Positions 34,193 through 44,412 are shown, counted from the stretch's first letter. The stretch is 53,334 nt of DNA from CAYXDO01 sp964463485 (GCA_964463485.1 CAYXDO010000071.1:1-53334); one strand, 5' to 3'. The notes: generated by a model from the sequence alone, not told the origin. Made by a program: numbers and translations.

Positions 34193-37100
34193 TCACGAGA
34201 GGCTTCGGAGCGCCGCTTGGACTTTTTGCAGACTCACCGGCATCGCCGGTTTGAGCTCCGGAGCGAACACCGCGACGCGGAGCTCCTCGAAGGTCCAACG
34301 CAGCTCCCTTGCGGCCTGGCGAGCTCGCGCCGTAGGCTGCTTTTCGAGGAACTCATCCCAGAGCTCGTTGAACGGCCTGGCCTTCTCGAGGTCCTTGCGC
34401 GGGTCCGTCACCGCTCGACCGAGCCTGGCCTTTGCGGCCCGCAAATACCTCGGAAAGTGACCGAGCTGGCCGAGCGGGATCCAACTCATCAGATCGGCAG
34501 GGAACAGCGCTTCGAGCTGCTCGCGAATGTCGTCGAGCGAAGCCTTGCCGCTCGGATGCCGGGCCGCCGTCTTCAGCGCCCCCAACAACTCTCCGAGCTC
34601 CGACGACACAGCGCCCATCGCGGCCTCGAATTCGAGGAAGGTCGGGTGAATTTTGGGCGATCCGGTCGCACCGAGAGTATCGAACGCGGCCTTCGATCTC
34701 GGCACGTTCCTCAGCTCATGCGCCTCGTCGAAGATTCGCTCCAACAACATCGCCCGAAACCGCTCCTGGTCGTCCTTTGGCGTCGGTTTCCCGTCGACAC
34801 GCGCGAACGGAGCCGGAAGCCTCGGTTTGATCGCGCCTATCGCGGATCTCGCGCCGAGCATGAGGAGCCTCCGCACTCCGCAGAGCGAGGCGCGTTCCGC
34901 TTCGCCTTCGGACTCGAGCAGAGTGAGGTCGACACACGTCTGCTTGTCCACGAGCGCCGGATAGCTCCTGACTTCGATCCCCGAGAGGCTTCGAGTGACG
35001 AACTCAGGCAACTCACCGAAGCTCCAAGTCGTGAGTCCGGCCCGCTCCCAATCGGGGACCAGGACGGTGTTCCTCCACAGCGCCTTCGCGGTCGAGCCGA
35101 ACTTCGCGCGCAGCTCGACGAAATCGCGACTCTGCGCGATCACCTTGCGCTCGGCGTCGAGCAGTCGGAAGGTGCTGCGCAGGTAGGGCGGCGCCGCATC
35201 GGGCCGGAACGCGGACGGGGGCACGTCCACCCCGGTGAGTTGCCGGAGTACTCTCGCGAGCGCGGGAACCATCGGACCGGAAAAGGGCGTCAACTCTCCA
35301 GCCAGGGCCTCCGCCACGTCGCGCGACGGACCAAGCTCCCGGCGGAACGACTTCGGGAGATCGTCGAGCAGAAGCTCGAGCTTCTCGCGATGCCATCCCC
35401 GGATGGTCCAGTGAAGCTCCGAAGCGTCGAGCTGGGGCAGTAGGACGAGCGGAAGGGTCAGCGTGATTCCGTCGTCCTCGGCGGACGGATCGAATCTATA
35501 ACTCACCTGCACCTTGGTGCCGTGGAGAACCAGCTCGTCTGGGTAGTCGGTCGCGGCCAGCGCTGAATCACCGGCGAGAACGTCCTCGATCGTCAGCTCC
35601 AGGAGGCGCGGGTGCGTCTTCTCAGCGACCTCCCGCCAAGCCTCGAAGGTCTTTCCGTTCGTCACTTCCGGGGCTACTCGCCGATCGAAGAACTCTAGGA
35701 TCGCGTCGGCATCGGCGAGCATATCGCTCTGCCGGGCCTTGTCGCGGAGCAGCGCGAGCTCGGCTAGCATCGCCCGGTTCTTTTCCTGAAATCGTCCTCG
35801 CGATCTATACTCACCTCGAACGAGCGCATGGTCGAGGAACAGCGTCCGAGCGGCTCTGGGGTCGATCGACGCATATTCGATCGCGCGATCGCGAAACACT
35901 TGGAGCCCGAACAGAGTCGCACTCTCCTTCACCATCGCACGAGCCGACTTCTCGGACCAGTGAGGCTCGGAGTAGCTGCGCTTCACGAGCTCGGGCGCCG
36001 CCTCGAGGAGCCACTCGGGCTGAATCTTCGCGGCCGTCCGGGCGAACAGCTGAGAGGTCTCCACCAGCTCGAAGGCCATGATCCAGGCGGGCGTCTTCTT
36101 CGACAGCGCGGACGAAGGGTGAATGAGGAAGCGGGTCTGCTTCGCGCCAAGGTAAACGCGCTTTTCAGCGCTGTAGGTGCCGACCTTGGAGAGTAATCCG
36201 GTGAGCAGGGCTCGGTGCAACGGTTCGCCTGTGTCATCGGGGGCTCGAACGTGCCGGCGATCCAGCCGCAGCTCGCGGACGATTTCCAGGAGCTGTCGAT
36301 GCACTTCCGTCCACTCGCGGACCCGCATGAACGACAAGAAACTTTCGCGACATGTTCGGCGGAGGTTCGAGCTCCCTCTCTGCTCGGCCTGTTTGACGAA
36401 CTCCCAAAGCTTCAACAGACCGGAAAAATCGGAGCTCTCGTCGGAGAACTTCCGGTGAGCTTCATCGGCCTTCTGCTGCGCGTCCCTGGGTCGCTCGCGC
36501 GGATCTTGGGAGTTCAGCGCCGCGGTCACCACCAAGACGTCCGAGAGACAACCGAGTTCCGCCCCTGCCAGAATCATCCGACTGATTCTCGGATCGACGG
36601 GGAACCGAGCGAGCTGCCGGCCAATGGGTGTGAGCTCGCGGTGAACGTCGATGGCGCCGAGCTCCTCGAGGACCCTGTAACCCTCCGAGATCGACCGTGG
36701 GTGGGGCGGGTCGATGAAGGGAAAGTCGTCGACTTCGCCGAGCTCGAGGTCCTTCATTCGCAAGATCACTCCCGCCAACCCGGTGCGTTTGATCTCGGGA
36801 TCGGTGAATTCGGGGCGCGCTGCAAAACTCTGCTCGTCGTAAAGCCGAATACACACGCCGTCTCGGACCCGCCCGCAGCGTCCCTTCCGCTGCTCCGCGC
36901 TGGCGCGCGAGATGGCCTCGACCTGAAGCCGCGTGGTTCCCGAGCGCGGGTCGTATCGAGAGAGTCTCGCCGTGCCCGTATCGATGACGTACACGATGCC
37001 CGGGAGCGTGAGGGAGGTCTCGGCGACGTTGGTGGCCAGCACGACCCTCCTGCCTCGAATCGGGGCGAAGACTTTGTTCTGATCGGACGCCGCGAGCCTC

Positions 37101-37888
37101 GAATAAAGCGGCTGGATGACCGTGTGCCGCAGGCGGCGCGACACCAGCTGAGCTTCGGCTTCGCGGATCTCTCGTTCGCCCGGCAGAAAGACGAGGATGT
37201 CGCCGTGAGGGTCGAGCGAACTCACTTCTTCGACCGAGTCGGCCACGGCCTGGGCCAAGTCGTCGTCGTCGCCAGGCGGCTCGTACAAGACATCGACCGG
37301 GAAGGCGCGGCCTTCGACCCGGACGACCGGAGCGCCGCCGAAGAACTCCGAGAACCTGTCGGTCTCGATCGTGGCGGAGCTGACGATGATTTTCAGATCG
37401 GGACGCTCGGGGAGGATACGTTTGATCCAGCCGAGCAAGAAATCGATCGTGAGGTTGCGCTCATGGGCTTCGTCGATGACGAGTGTGTCGTAGCGATTCA
37501 GCTTTCGATCGCGGTGAATCTCGGCCAACAGGATGCCGTCGGTCATGAATTTGATCGAAGTGGCCGAGGAGGTCCTCTCGTCGAAGCGGATCTGATACCC
37601 AACCGTAGATCCGAGCGAGCAATCGAGCTCGGCGGCGACGCGCGCCGCCATGCTCGTAGCGGCGATTCTTCGAGGTTGGGTCACACCGATGAGTCGGTCG
37701 AGGCCGCGACCCAAGGTCAGTGCGAGCTTCGGTAGCTGAGTCGTCTTGCCGCTCCCGGTGGCGCCGGCGACGATGATGACTTGGTGCTTCGAGATCGTAC
37801 GAGTCAGCTCGTCGATCCGAGCGGAGATCGGGAGCTCTCGAGGGAAGTCGATTCGCGAGGGAGCTTGTCGTGGGGCCGAGCGGGCCAT
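34193..37888 (-). CDS. hrpA: ATP-dependent RNA helicase HrpA (DEAH)
   Basis: A 1231-aa DEAH-box helicase; E. coli HrpA is about 1300 aa. Walker A is VAGATGSGKTTQLPKL near residue 40, the DEAH motif is in LVIDEAHERN, motif III is SSAT, and the arginine-finger region is QRKGRCGRV. A ratchet/OB-fold-like region and the family's DUF3418-type C-terminus follow (about 700-1231). HrpA acts on mRNA processing and rescue of stalled ribosomes in other bacteria. It begins 23 bases after the SNF2 helicase stop, so the two helicases share a likely operon. Confidence 0.94.
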   Translation of the reverse strand: MARSAPRQAPSRIDFPRELPISARIDELTRTISKHQVIIVAGATGSGKTTQLPKLALTLGRGLDRLIGVTQPRRIAATSMAARVAAELDCSLGSTVGYQIRFDERTSSATSIKFMTDGILLAEIHRDRKLNRYDTLVIDEAHERNLTIDFLLGWIKRILPERPDLKIIVSSATIETDRFSEFFGGAPVVRVEGRAFPVDVLYEPPGDDDDLAQAVADSVEEVSSLDPHGDILVFLPGEREIREAEAQLVSRRLRHTVIQPLYSRLAASDQNKVFAPIRGRRVVLATNVAETSLTLPGIVYVIDTGTARLSRYDPRSGTTRLQVEAISRASAEQRKGRCGRVRDGVCIRLYDEQSFAARPEFTDPEIKRTGLAGVILRMKDLELGEVDDFPFIDPPHPRSISEGYRVLEELGAIDVHRELTPIGRQLARFPVDPRISRMILAGAELGCLSDVLVVTAALNSQDPRERPRDAQQKADEAHRKFSDESSDFSGLLKLWEFVKQAEQRGSSNLRRTCRESFLSFMRVREWTEVHRQLLEIVRELRLDRRHVRAPDDTGEPLHRALLTGLLSKVGTYSAEKRVYLGAKQTRFLIHPSSALSKKTPAWIMAFELVETSQLFARTAAKIQPEWLLEAAPELVKRSYSEPHWSEKSARAMVKESATLFGLQVFRDRAIEYASIDPRAARTLFLDHALVRGEYRSRGRFQEKNRAMLAELALLRDKARQSDMLADADAILEFFDRRVAPEVTNGKTFEAWREVAEKTHPRLLELTIEDVLAGDSALAATDYPDELVLHGTKVQVSYRFDPSAEDDGITLTLPLVLLPQLDASELHWTIRGWHREKLELLLDDLPKSFRRELGPSRDVAEALAGELTPFSGPMVPALARVLRQLTGVDVPPSAFRPDAAPPYLRSTFRLLDAERKVIAQSRDFVELRAKFGSTAKALWRNTVLVPDWERAGLTTWSFGELPEFVTRSLSGIEVRSYPALVDKQTCVDLTLLESEGEAERASLCGVRRLLMLGARSAIGAIKPRLPAPFARVDGKPTPKDDQERFRAMLLERIFDEAHELRNVPRSKAAFDTLGATGSPKIHPTFLEFEAAMGAVSSELGELLGALKTAARHPSGKASLDDIREQLEALFPADLMSWIPLGQLGHFPRYLRAAKARLGRAVTDPRKDLEKARPFNELWDEFLEKQPTARARQAARELRWTFEELRVAVFAPELKPAMPVSLQKVQAALRSLS

Positions 37889-37911
37889 CGTCGAAAACCC
37901 GTCGAGTCCGT

Positions 37912-40900
37912 CTACGCTTCGTGCGGGCGCCGAGCGAAGTCTTCCAAGTACCAGACCGAGGTCCGCGCGACCTTCCGATCGGACATGGGGATCGTACCCT
38001 CACCCGCGCGCTCTTCGTAACTCGCAATTTGGCGGTCCCATTCGGCGTGAGGTGTGCTGCGCGGATCCAATTCGAGCGGCCACTCGGCGGCGAATCGGCG
38101 AATGACTCGCGCGTAGCGATTCAGCGTGGCGGGGCTCAGCTTCCCGGAGGTCGTGAGCTCGGCGATACACCGCTCCGCGATTCCTTCGATGAGAGTAGTC
38201 CCCTCGAGAGTGGTCAACGCCTTCGAGGGCGAAGGCGACGCAGCTCGGGAGGCTTCAGCCTTGGCCTCGATGAGTGTGGCGTCGAGCTCGTCCTCGGTCG
38301 ACGTCGGACCCTTTCGGATCAGATCGATGAGCTCGTCAGTGGAGAGTCTTCCAGCGGTGGCGGAGCCGTCCAAGACCCCGGCGACGAGCTCTCGCTTCTC
38401 TGCGTGGAGCGCGAGGATGGAGTCTTCGATCGTCCCGCGCGAGACGAGGCGATAGACAGTCACCGGCCGAGTTTGTCCGATGCGGTGAGCACGATCCGTG
38501 GCTTGATCTTCGACCGCAGGATTCCACCAGGGATCCAGATGAATCACGTTTTCTGCGGCGGTGAGGTTGAGTCCCAAGCCGCCGGCTCGAAGCGAAATCA
38601 AGAATACCGGCACGCCGGTGTTCTGGAAGCGATCGACGGAGGCCTCGCGTTCCTCGGCTTTTTTCGAGCCATCGAGATACTCGAAACGAATATTTTCTTG
38701 GCGCAGCGCTTCGACGACCAGCGCCAGGTGTCGAGTGAATTGGCTGAAGACGAGGACCTTCTGTCCTTCGTCGACGATGTCGATCACGAGCTCGACGAGT
38801 CGGTCCAGCTTGGCCGAGCGGACTTTGGAGGTGGGCTCGAGCAGCCGGGGATGGCATGCAGCCTGCCGGAGCTCGGTGAGCCCGGCGAGGACGACGAATC
38901 TTTGCTGCTCGGACCGAAGGGCGTCGAGGCCGGCGAGCTTGGCGACGATGGCGAGCCTGGAGCGTTCGTAGACGGAGCGATGCTCGGGCGTGAGCACGAC
39001 GTCGACGTCGATCTCCGTGCGCGAGGGAAGCTCCTTGGCGACCTCGGACTTCTTTCGTCGAAGCACGAAGGGTCTGATCGCGGAGGCGAGCGTGGCGCGC
39101 GCGTGTTCGTCGTTGTCCCGCTGAATGGGCAGCGCAAACTTGGATCTGAATTGCTCGGCGCTCCCCAGCAGGCCGGGCGTGAGGGCCCGAAACAGCGCCC
39201 AGAGCTCGAACAGGTGATTTTCGAGCGGAGTTCCTGTGAGTGCGAGCCGGAACTTCGCCGAGAGTCGGGCCACGGACTCGGCCCGTTTACTCGTCGGGTT
39301 TTTGATTGCGTGGGCTTCGTCCAAGATCAGCGTACCGAGCTCGAGCTCGGCGAGCCGATCGGCGTCGCGAGCGACCACGTCGTAACTCGCGACGAGGACG
39401 AGCTCCGGTTTTCGTCCGCTCGTGATTTCTTCGAGCACACTCTCGCGCCCGGGACCTCCGTAACGAGCCACCTCGAGTCCAGGCGTGAACCGTGCGGATT
39501 CACGAATCCAGTTGCTGCATACCGACATCGGCGCGACGACCAAAGTCGCACCCTCTGATTTCCGGGCCAGGACGACGGCAAGGGCCTGCACAGTCTTACC
39601 GAGGCCCATGTCGTCGGCCAGGCACCCGCCGAAACCCATTTTCGCTAGCCGCATCGACCAATCGTAGCCCTCGCGCTGGTAGACCCTCAACTCGGCCCGG
39701 AGATCGGGCGGAAGCTCCGGGTGAAAGTTCCTGGCGTTCTCGACCCTGCCTCTCATGGCTGCGAAGCGAGGGCTCAGCTCCAGCGCGCCGATCTCGTTCT
39801 CGAGGCGAGTCAAGGGTTCGAGCGCGAGCGCCGTGATCTCCTGGCCCGATTTTGCGTCGAAAGTGACCGCGGCGACCTCCTCCAAGGAGCTACGGAGCTC
39901 CTCGTCGATCTCGACGAAGGTCGTGTCGTCGATGGAGACGTACCGTCGGCCCATTCGCACGGCGTCGAGCAGGAGCGCCAGGGACGTGTGCCTTCCGTCG
40001 ACATCGACTCCGCCTTCGATTCCGAACCAGTCCTTGGCGTCCCTCACGGAGACTCTCAGAGATCGGGCCCCTGCCGTCGACACCGTGAGCGGGCGGTGCT
40101 CCGGCCACTCACAACTCACTCCCAACTCTCTCAGGCGCTTGATGAGATCGAGCGCCTCCTCCGGCTCCTCACACACCATCTCCCCCTGGGAGTGACCAGG
40201 AAACACAGGTTCGAGCCTGGATCGAACCTGCTGCGTTTCGGCGACGAAGTCACGGAGCACCGCCACCCATTTCCCTTCGCTGTCGGGGACGACTACGTCC
40301 GGATCACCTGCGCCTGGTGGCAGGACGAGGTCCCAGGGTGCGAGCCGCACGAAGGCTCGCGCCCGAATGCCTCGGCCGACCCGCTCGATTCGCACCACGA
40401 TGTCCGCCCTCGCCGGTTCGACACGGTCTGCGAGGTCCCGAGCGACGACCTTGGACCCGAGCGTTCGCGCGATCGCCAGGATCTCCGGGGTGCGTTCCCG
40501 AGGTGCGTCCATGGGAAATCGAGCGAGCGTACTCAGCAATCGATGCTGGGTCGGACCAATGGACGCGAGGCGAATCACACCCTCGGCGGGGCTGTGAACG
40601 ATCCAGTCGGCCTCGGTGAGAACCGCGACGTCACCGTCGTTCAGCGTGTGAGTACCAACTCTCGGTCTGAGCAGGACGCGCTCGCCTCGGCTACTCAACA
40701 CCGTCGACAGCTCGCCGCTTTCGACGCGGAGCGGGCTCCCGACTTCTCCCATCCGAACCCGCGGATGGGCCACGAGCGCCCGGAGGACCCCGGCCGCGCC
40801 CGAAGCGGTCGGGCGCCCGAGGCTCGCCAGCATTCGTGCTGGCTGAGTATCGGCCTCCAAGAGCGATCTGCTGAGAAGGCTCCTCCCGTCGATCCGCTCT

Positions 40901-41790
40901 CCGGTGGGTCCGAGAGCGCCGACCAGAAACCCAGTCGGAGCTCCTTCCACGAGGTTGTAGTCAATCCGAAAAGTCAGGGGCTCGGCCGGGGGAACGGAGA
41001 GCTCCCGAAGGGTCGGCAGCGCGCGTTCGAACGGGGCCACGGCGGTCTCGATCGTGACCCGTCGACTGAGCGCGCTGTCCATCGAGAGCTGCCAAATCAG
41101 GAGCTTCGAGGCAGCGACCCGAGTGCGACAAACCTCGAGGTCACAGCACTTGGGAGCGCCGATTCTGAGGTGCTCGATCGGAAACCTGACCGTGTGTCCG
41201 TAGGATCCGCGAGGATACATCGCGAAATCGGCCACGAGGTCGGCCCCCTCGACAGCGAAGAGCAGGTCTCCCAGGTACCGAGACGGAGACGGTGGGTGGT
41301 TTCGCGCCGAGTGGTCGAGCACGGCGCGCAGGGCCTCGATGGAGAGCTCCTCTTGGAACGGACGCAGGTCGGCGAGCGCTTCGAGCTCCGCCAGCCCATG
41401 AAGCCAAGAGGGCGCAGATTGAGCGAAGAGCGGTCGCAGCTCGATGTGGAGGGTGCTTCGGCTCTTCGATTTGACCTCACCTCGGATGGCCTCGCGCACC
41501 GTGTAATCGGTTTGAAAGCGACTCACGAAGTGGCGAAGCGGCAGGTCCAACAAGAACCCAAGCCCGTTTCTCGTGAGCGTGTCCTCTAGGTTCCGGTGAA
41601 AGTCGCGGATCTCGGCGACGATCTTCGTAATGACCTCGCGGGACGGCTGCGGGGCAAAGCTCGCGGTTTGAACCGCGAACGTCTCGCGACCGTCGTCCTC
41701 GTCGAGGTGGGAGAGATCGTCGAGGTCGACGTCTTCGCGGTTTCGTTGTGGCCATCGCAGATGGGTTCGGGTCGATCGGTGGTAGGTCAT
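37912..41790 (-). CDS. SNF2-family DEAD/DEAH helicase
   Basis: A 1292-aa protein. Residues 1-720 are a large N-terminal region of unknown fold. The SNF2 ATPase follows: motif I DDMGLGKTVQAL, motif Ia VVAPMSVCSNW, motif II DEAHAIKN, motif III ALTGTPLEN; second lobe with KVLVFSQFTRHL, LISLRAGGLGLNLTAAENV and DPWWNPAVEDQATDRAHRIG. About 130 residues follow the helicase, rich in Asp/Glu/Ser. SNF2 enzymes in bacteria include RapA, DISARM and other defence-linked types; the long N-terminus and the stand-alone gene make it different from RapA. No methyltransferase, nuclease or other defence gene adjoins it except HrpA, so defence is not supported. Confidence 0.92.
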   Translation of the reverse strand: MTYHRSTRTHLRWPQRNREDVDLDDLSHLDEDDGRETFAVQTASFAPQPSREVITKIVAEIRDFHRNLEDTLTRNGLGFLLDLPLRHFVSRFQTDYTVREAIRGEVKSKSRSTLHIELRPLFAQSAPSWLHGLAELEALADLRPFQEELSIEALRAVLDHSARNHPPSPSRYLGDLLFAVEGADLVADFAMYPRGSYGHTVRFPIEHLRIGAPKCCDLEVCRTRVAASKLLIWQLSMDSALSRRVTIETAVAPFERALPTLRELSVPPAEPLTFRIDYNLVEGAPTGFLVGALGPTGERIDGRSLLSRSLLEADTQPARMLASLGRPTASGAAGVLRALVAHPRVRMGEVGSPLRVESGELSTVLSSRGERVLLRPRVGTHTLNDGDVAVLTEADWIVHSPAEGVIRLASIGPTQHRLLSTLARFPMDAPRERTPEILAIARTLGSKVVARDLADRVEPARADIVVRIERVGRGIRARAFVRLAPWDLVLPPGAGDPDVVVPDSEGKWVAVLRDFVAETQQVRSRLEPVFPGHSQGEMVCEEPEEALDLIKRLRELGVSCEWPEHRPLTVSTAGARSLRVSVRDAKDWFGIEGGVDVDGRHTSLALLLDAVRMGRRYVSIDDTTFVEIDEELRSSLEEVAAVTFDAKSGQEITALALEPLTRLENEIGALELSPRFAAMRGRVENARNFHPELPPDLRAELRVYQREGYDWSMRLAKMGFGGCLADDMGLGKTVQALAVVLARKSEGATLVVAPMSVCSNWIRESARFTPGLEVARYGGPGRESVLEEITSGRKPELVLVASYDVVARDADRLAELELGTLILDEAHAIKNPTSKRAESVARLSAKFRLALTGTPLENHLFELWALFRALTPGLLGSAEQFRSKFALPIQRDNDEHARATLASAIRPFVLRRKKSEVAKELPSRTEIDVDVVLTPEHRSVYERSRLAIVAKLAGLDALRSEQQRFVVLAGLTELRQAACHPRLLEPTSKVRSAKLDRLVELVIDIVDEGQKVLVFSQFTRHLALVVEALRQENIRFEYLDGSKKAEEREASVDRFQNTGVPVFLISLRAGGLGLNLTAAENVIHLDPWWNPAVEDQATDRAHRIGQTRPVTVYRLVSRGTIEDSILALHAEKRELVAGVLDGSATAGRLSTDELIDLIRKGPTSTEDELDATLIEAKAEASRAASPSPSKALTTLEGTTLIEGIAERCIAELTTSGKLSPATLNRYARVIRRFAAEWPLELDPRSTPHAEWDRQIASYEERAGEGTIPMSDRKVARTSVWYLEDFARRPHEA

Positions 41791-41865
41791 GGATGTGAGG
41801 AACGGGCGCGGTTGCGATTGTGAGTTGCGGAGACGATCGGGGCAAGTGGAGAGGCGGCGTGAGGT

Positions 41866-43812
41866 TCAGCTCTTGGGGTCGATCGCCTGATCGGAGAGCT
41901 TCTGAAGATCCGCGAGGTGCTGGGCGTTGGCGTCGAGCTCCTGCATGGAAGCAGTCCACGGAGCTCCGTCTGTTTGCCCCTTGGCGAGGAGGGCGCTGCG
42001 GGCGTCGGAGCTCGAACCCAGGGCATTGGCGAGCGGGCCCACGACACCGTCCAGCTCGGTTCGGAGCTGCTTCTGCTCGGCGGGCGTGGCCGGCGCTTTC
42101 TTGAAAACGGACACCAGCTTCTGAAAGAGGTGCACCGGATTCCACCAGCGGAATGGCTTCGAGGTCCCGGCTTCGGCGGGGGTGGACGCAGAGAGCTCCG
42201 GCGCGACCTCGGTGGTGGGAGCCGGAACGACGGGTTTCTGGATCGGAGCGGCGACTGACTGCTTCTGAACCTCCGGAGCCTCGATGGGTTTCTGAGCTGG
42301 CGCGGAAACGCCGGGCTTTTGAATATCGATGGGTTTCGGGGTGATGACGACGGGCTTTTGGGCCTCGATGGGTTTCTGAGTCGGCGCGGCGACGACGGGC
42401 TTCTGGGCCTCGATGGGTTTCTGAGTCGGCGCGGCGATGAAGGGCTTTTGAACCTCGATCGGCTTCTGTGGGGATGCGGACACCGCGGGCCGTTGAGCCT
42501 CGCTGGGCCGTTGCGCGGGCGCCGTCTTGGGTTCTGCGTCCAAGAGAGTGACGCGATAACCCATGACCCAGCTCTTGTGGGCCTGGGAGGTGATGACGAT
42601 CTCGTCGCCAGCCTTCGCGCTGATGCCTGACTCCGCTGGACCCCCCGAGAGCACTCCGGACGGCGGCACGTTGACGTTCTCCATGAAAGGCTTCGACTTC
42701 GAACCGTCGGCCCGCTCGACATGGGCGTACAGCTTGGCGAACCCGAGTCGGCCGATATGTCCGTCTTGATTCTTCTGCTCGGAGAGCGGTCGGGACGTAT
42801 CGACGGAGGTGTCGCCAACTGAGACTTCGAGCGACCCGAAGACTTTTCCTTCGGGAAGCTTGATGTGGAGTCGGCCCTGGGAGTCTACCCGCGCATGCTC
42901 GGAGATTTTTTTCTCTCCTGCCCCGTACCCACCCAGCTCGACGCTGCCGGGATAAAGCCCATGCTTCTGAATCTGGTCCTCGGAGAAGTGCGCGGCCTGC
43001 CCTCCACCATAGCGAGGCTTGCGGATCCCTTTCTCGGGATCTACGAAGGCCGTGCCCTTGGTGAAGATCTCTTCGATCTCTCCACCTTTTTTCCCGGAAG
43101 GAAAGAACTCGATCTCGAGGAAGTGTACGCTCGCGATGGCCTTGGCACCCTGGCCGACGCCGGTGACCGCGAGCAGGTCGATGTTGGTCGGGCCCACGCA
43201 GTCCATCCAGTCGTGGAGGTTCTCGTTCTCCGGATCGTGCGACGAGCGCGGCTCGGCGAATTTTTTCGAGCCGTACTGATCTCGCCAAGTCACCCAAGAC
43301 TCGGAGCCTGACTTTCGAGCGGTGACGAGGTTGTAGGCGCCCTCTTTGTCCCACTTGCCCTCGACGGTGTCCGCGTATTTGGAGTCCTTTCGGTGGGCGA
43401 GGACGGCGGTTCGGATGGGTGTGCCTCGAAGGTCTTCGGGGATCTCGAAGAGCCAACGTTCGCCCGGCTTGAGCTCGGTGCCAAACTGATCGGGCATTTT
43501 GAAGGTCACCGTGGTCGAGGTGCGCTTCGTGGGTTTCTGGAACACGCGCGTCACGCTCGGATCTTTGGCCTGCTGGGCCTCGGCGAGGCTGAGTTGTTTG
43601 TCGCTGACGTCGCGTAAGGCCATGGCGGCGACGAGGGATGAAGGGCCGTCCTTCTGGCCCGCCGCCTTGGTGCCGGCGGACGCGCCGCCCGCGCTTTGGA
43701 GCGGCGGAGCAGCAAGAGGAGCCGCTGACTTGAGTTTCTCCTCAGGAGCGATGGGTGCGCTCGTGTCGGCGACGGGGATGTTGGGTTGGCCAGATTGGAT
43801 TTTGTTCAGCAT
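41866..43812 (-). CDS. Pro-rich repeat protein of unknown function, 648 aa
   Basis: I recognise no family. Residues 1-60 are disordered (Pro/Ala/Lys). Residues about 80-390 form a beta-rich domain with DWMDCVGPTNIDLLAV, GAKAIASVHFLEIEFF and VGDTSVDTSRPLSEQ, reminiscent of toxin/secreted-protein beta domains but not identifiable. Residues about 400-540 are tandem 15-residue units such as QKPIEAQKPVVAAPT, repeated with variations about six times. The last 110 residues are helical. No signal peptide is present; the start chosen, ATG 43812, follows the preceding gene's stop by two bases. It is upstream of the SNF2 helicase by 75 bases. Confidence 0.7.
   Translation of the reverse strand: MLNKIQSGQPNIPVADTSAPIAPEEKLKSAAPLAAPPLQSAGGASAGTKAAGQKDGPSSLVAAMALRDVSDKQLSLAEAQQAKDPSVTRVFQKPTKRTSTTVTFKMPDQFGTELKPGERWLFEIPEDLRGTPIRTAVLAHRKDSKYADTVEGKWDKEGAYNLVTARKSGSESWVTWRDQYGSKKFAEPRSSHDPENENLHDWMDCVGPTNIDLLAVTGVGQGAKAIASVHFLEIEFFPSGKKGGEIEEIFTKGTAFVDPEKGIRKPRYGGGQAAHFSEDQIQKHGLYPGSVELGGYGAGEKKISEHARVDSQGRLHIKLPEGKVFGSLEVSVGDTSVDTSRPLSEQKNQDGHIGRLGFAKLYAHVERADGSKSKPFMENVNVPPSGVLSGGPAESGISAKAGDEIVITSQAHKSWVMGYRVTLLDAEPKTAPAQRPSEAQRPAVSASPQKPIEVQKPFIAAPTQKPIEAQKPVVAAPTQKPIEAQKPVVITPKPIDIQKPGVSAPAQKPIEAPEVQKQSVAAPIQKPVVPAPTTEVAPELSASTPAEAGTSKPFRWWNPVHLFQKLVSVFKKAPATPAEQKQLRTELDGVVGPLANALGSSSDARSALLAKGQTDGAPWTASMQELDANAQHLADLQKLSDQAIDPKS
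42280..42480 (-). repeat. 45-bp tandem repeats in the Pro-rich gene
   Basis: Units of about 45 bp encode QKPIEAQKPVVAAPT and variants. Two central units are nearly identical at DNA level; flanking ones are diverged. Confidence 0.8.
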
Positions 43813-43814
43813 GG

Positions 43815-44291
43815 TCACGTCGTTCCGGCGCTGGACGGCGCCACGAGCTGCGCGTAGGCGCGCGAGAGCAATTGGTGGAGCTTCAGGGCCGTCCAAATCA
43901 CGGACCGCCGTAGCTCGGTGAAGCGCAAGAGGTTGGCTTGCGCGCGGACTTCCCGACCATCCACGAGGGCGAGCTCGGTACGCGAGAGCCACGGGAGCAC
44001 CGCCAGCAGGGCGCGCAACACGCGCTCGGCTCGCTCGATGTCGGCAGGCTTCGTCGGGACCGACTGATCGCCGAGGCCTGCGAACTTGGCCGCCGCCTCG
44101 ATCGCCGACTCGACCTCCGAAAAGTCACCGGCCTCCGGAGCGGGCGCACCGAGAACGTCGATCGCCTTCTGCGCCAAGGCCTCGAGCGACTCAGGATCGA
44201 GGGCAGGGCCGAGGCTTTTTTTGGCCGAGGCGAGCGCACGGATCGCCTTCGCTTTGGGATCCTTGGGGCTTGTTGGTCGCCGGGTGCTCAC
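43815..44291 (-). CDS. Helical protein, 158 aa
   Basis: Soluble, predicted all-helical, Ala/Leu/Lys-rich with heptad-like spacing. The first 50 residues are Ser/Pro/Lys-rich. There is no signal peptide and no recognised domain. The stop is two bases before the ATG of the Pro-rich gene, so the pair are co-translated. A joint role is inferred from coupling only. The start is a GTG; other in-frame starts could shorten it slightly. Confidence 0.6.
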   Translation of the reverse strand: MSTRRPTSPKDPKAKAIRALASAKKSLGPALDPESLEALAQKAIDVLGAPAPEAGDFSEVESAIEAAAKFAGLGDQSVPTKPADIERAERVLRALLAVLPWLSRTELALVDGREVRAQANLLRFTELRRSVIWTALKLHQLLSRAYAQLVAPSSAGTT

Positions 44292-44412
44292 GAGCTGTAC
44301 CGTTACAGCCCCGAAGGGCCGTTCAAATGTCGCTACGACACCTACGTTTTGCGGGGGGCCGCGTCAAGCGATCTGAAGCCTCGGCGTGAGCGCTCCGCAA
44401 AGCCGAGCACAA

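Noticed and set aside
36215..39558. Long plus-strand open frames (for example 36215-37735 and 37870-39558) opposite the helicases
   Set aside because: Antisense shadows of HrpA and SNF2; composition follows codon structure of the real genes.
41477..43456. Minus-strand frame of 659 residues overlapping the Pro-rich and SNF2 genes
   Set aside because: Arg-rich frame-shifted shadow of the Pro-rich gene with no motif.
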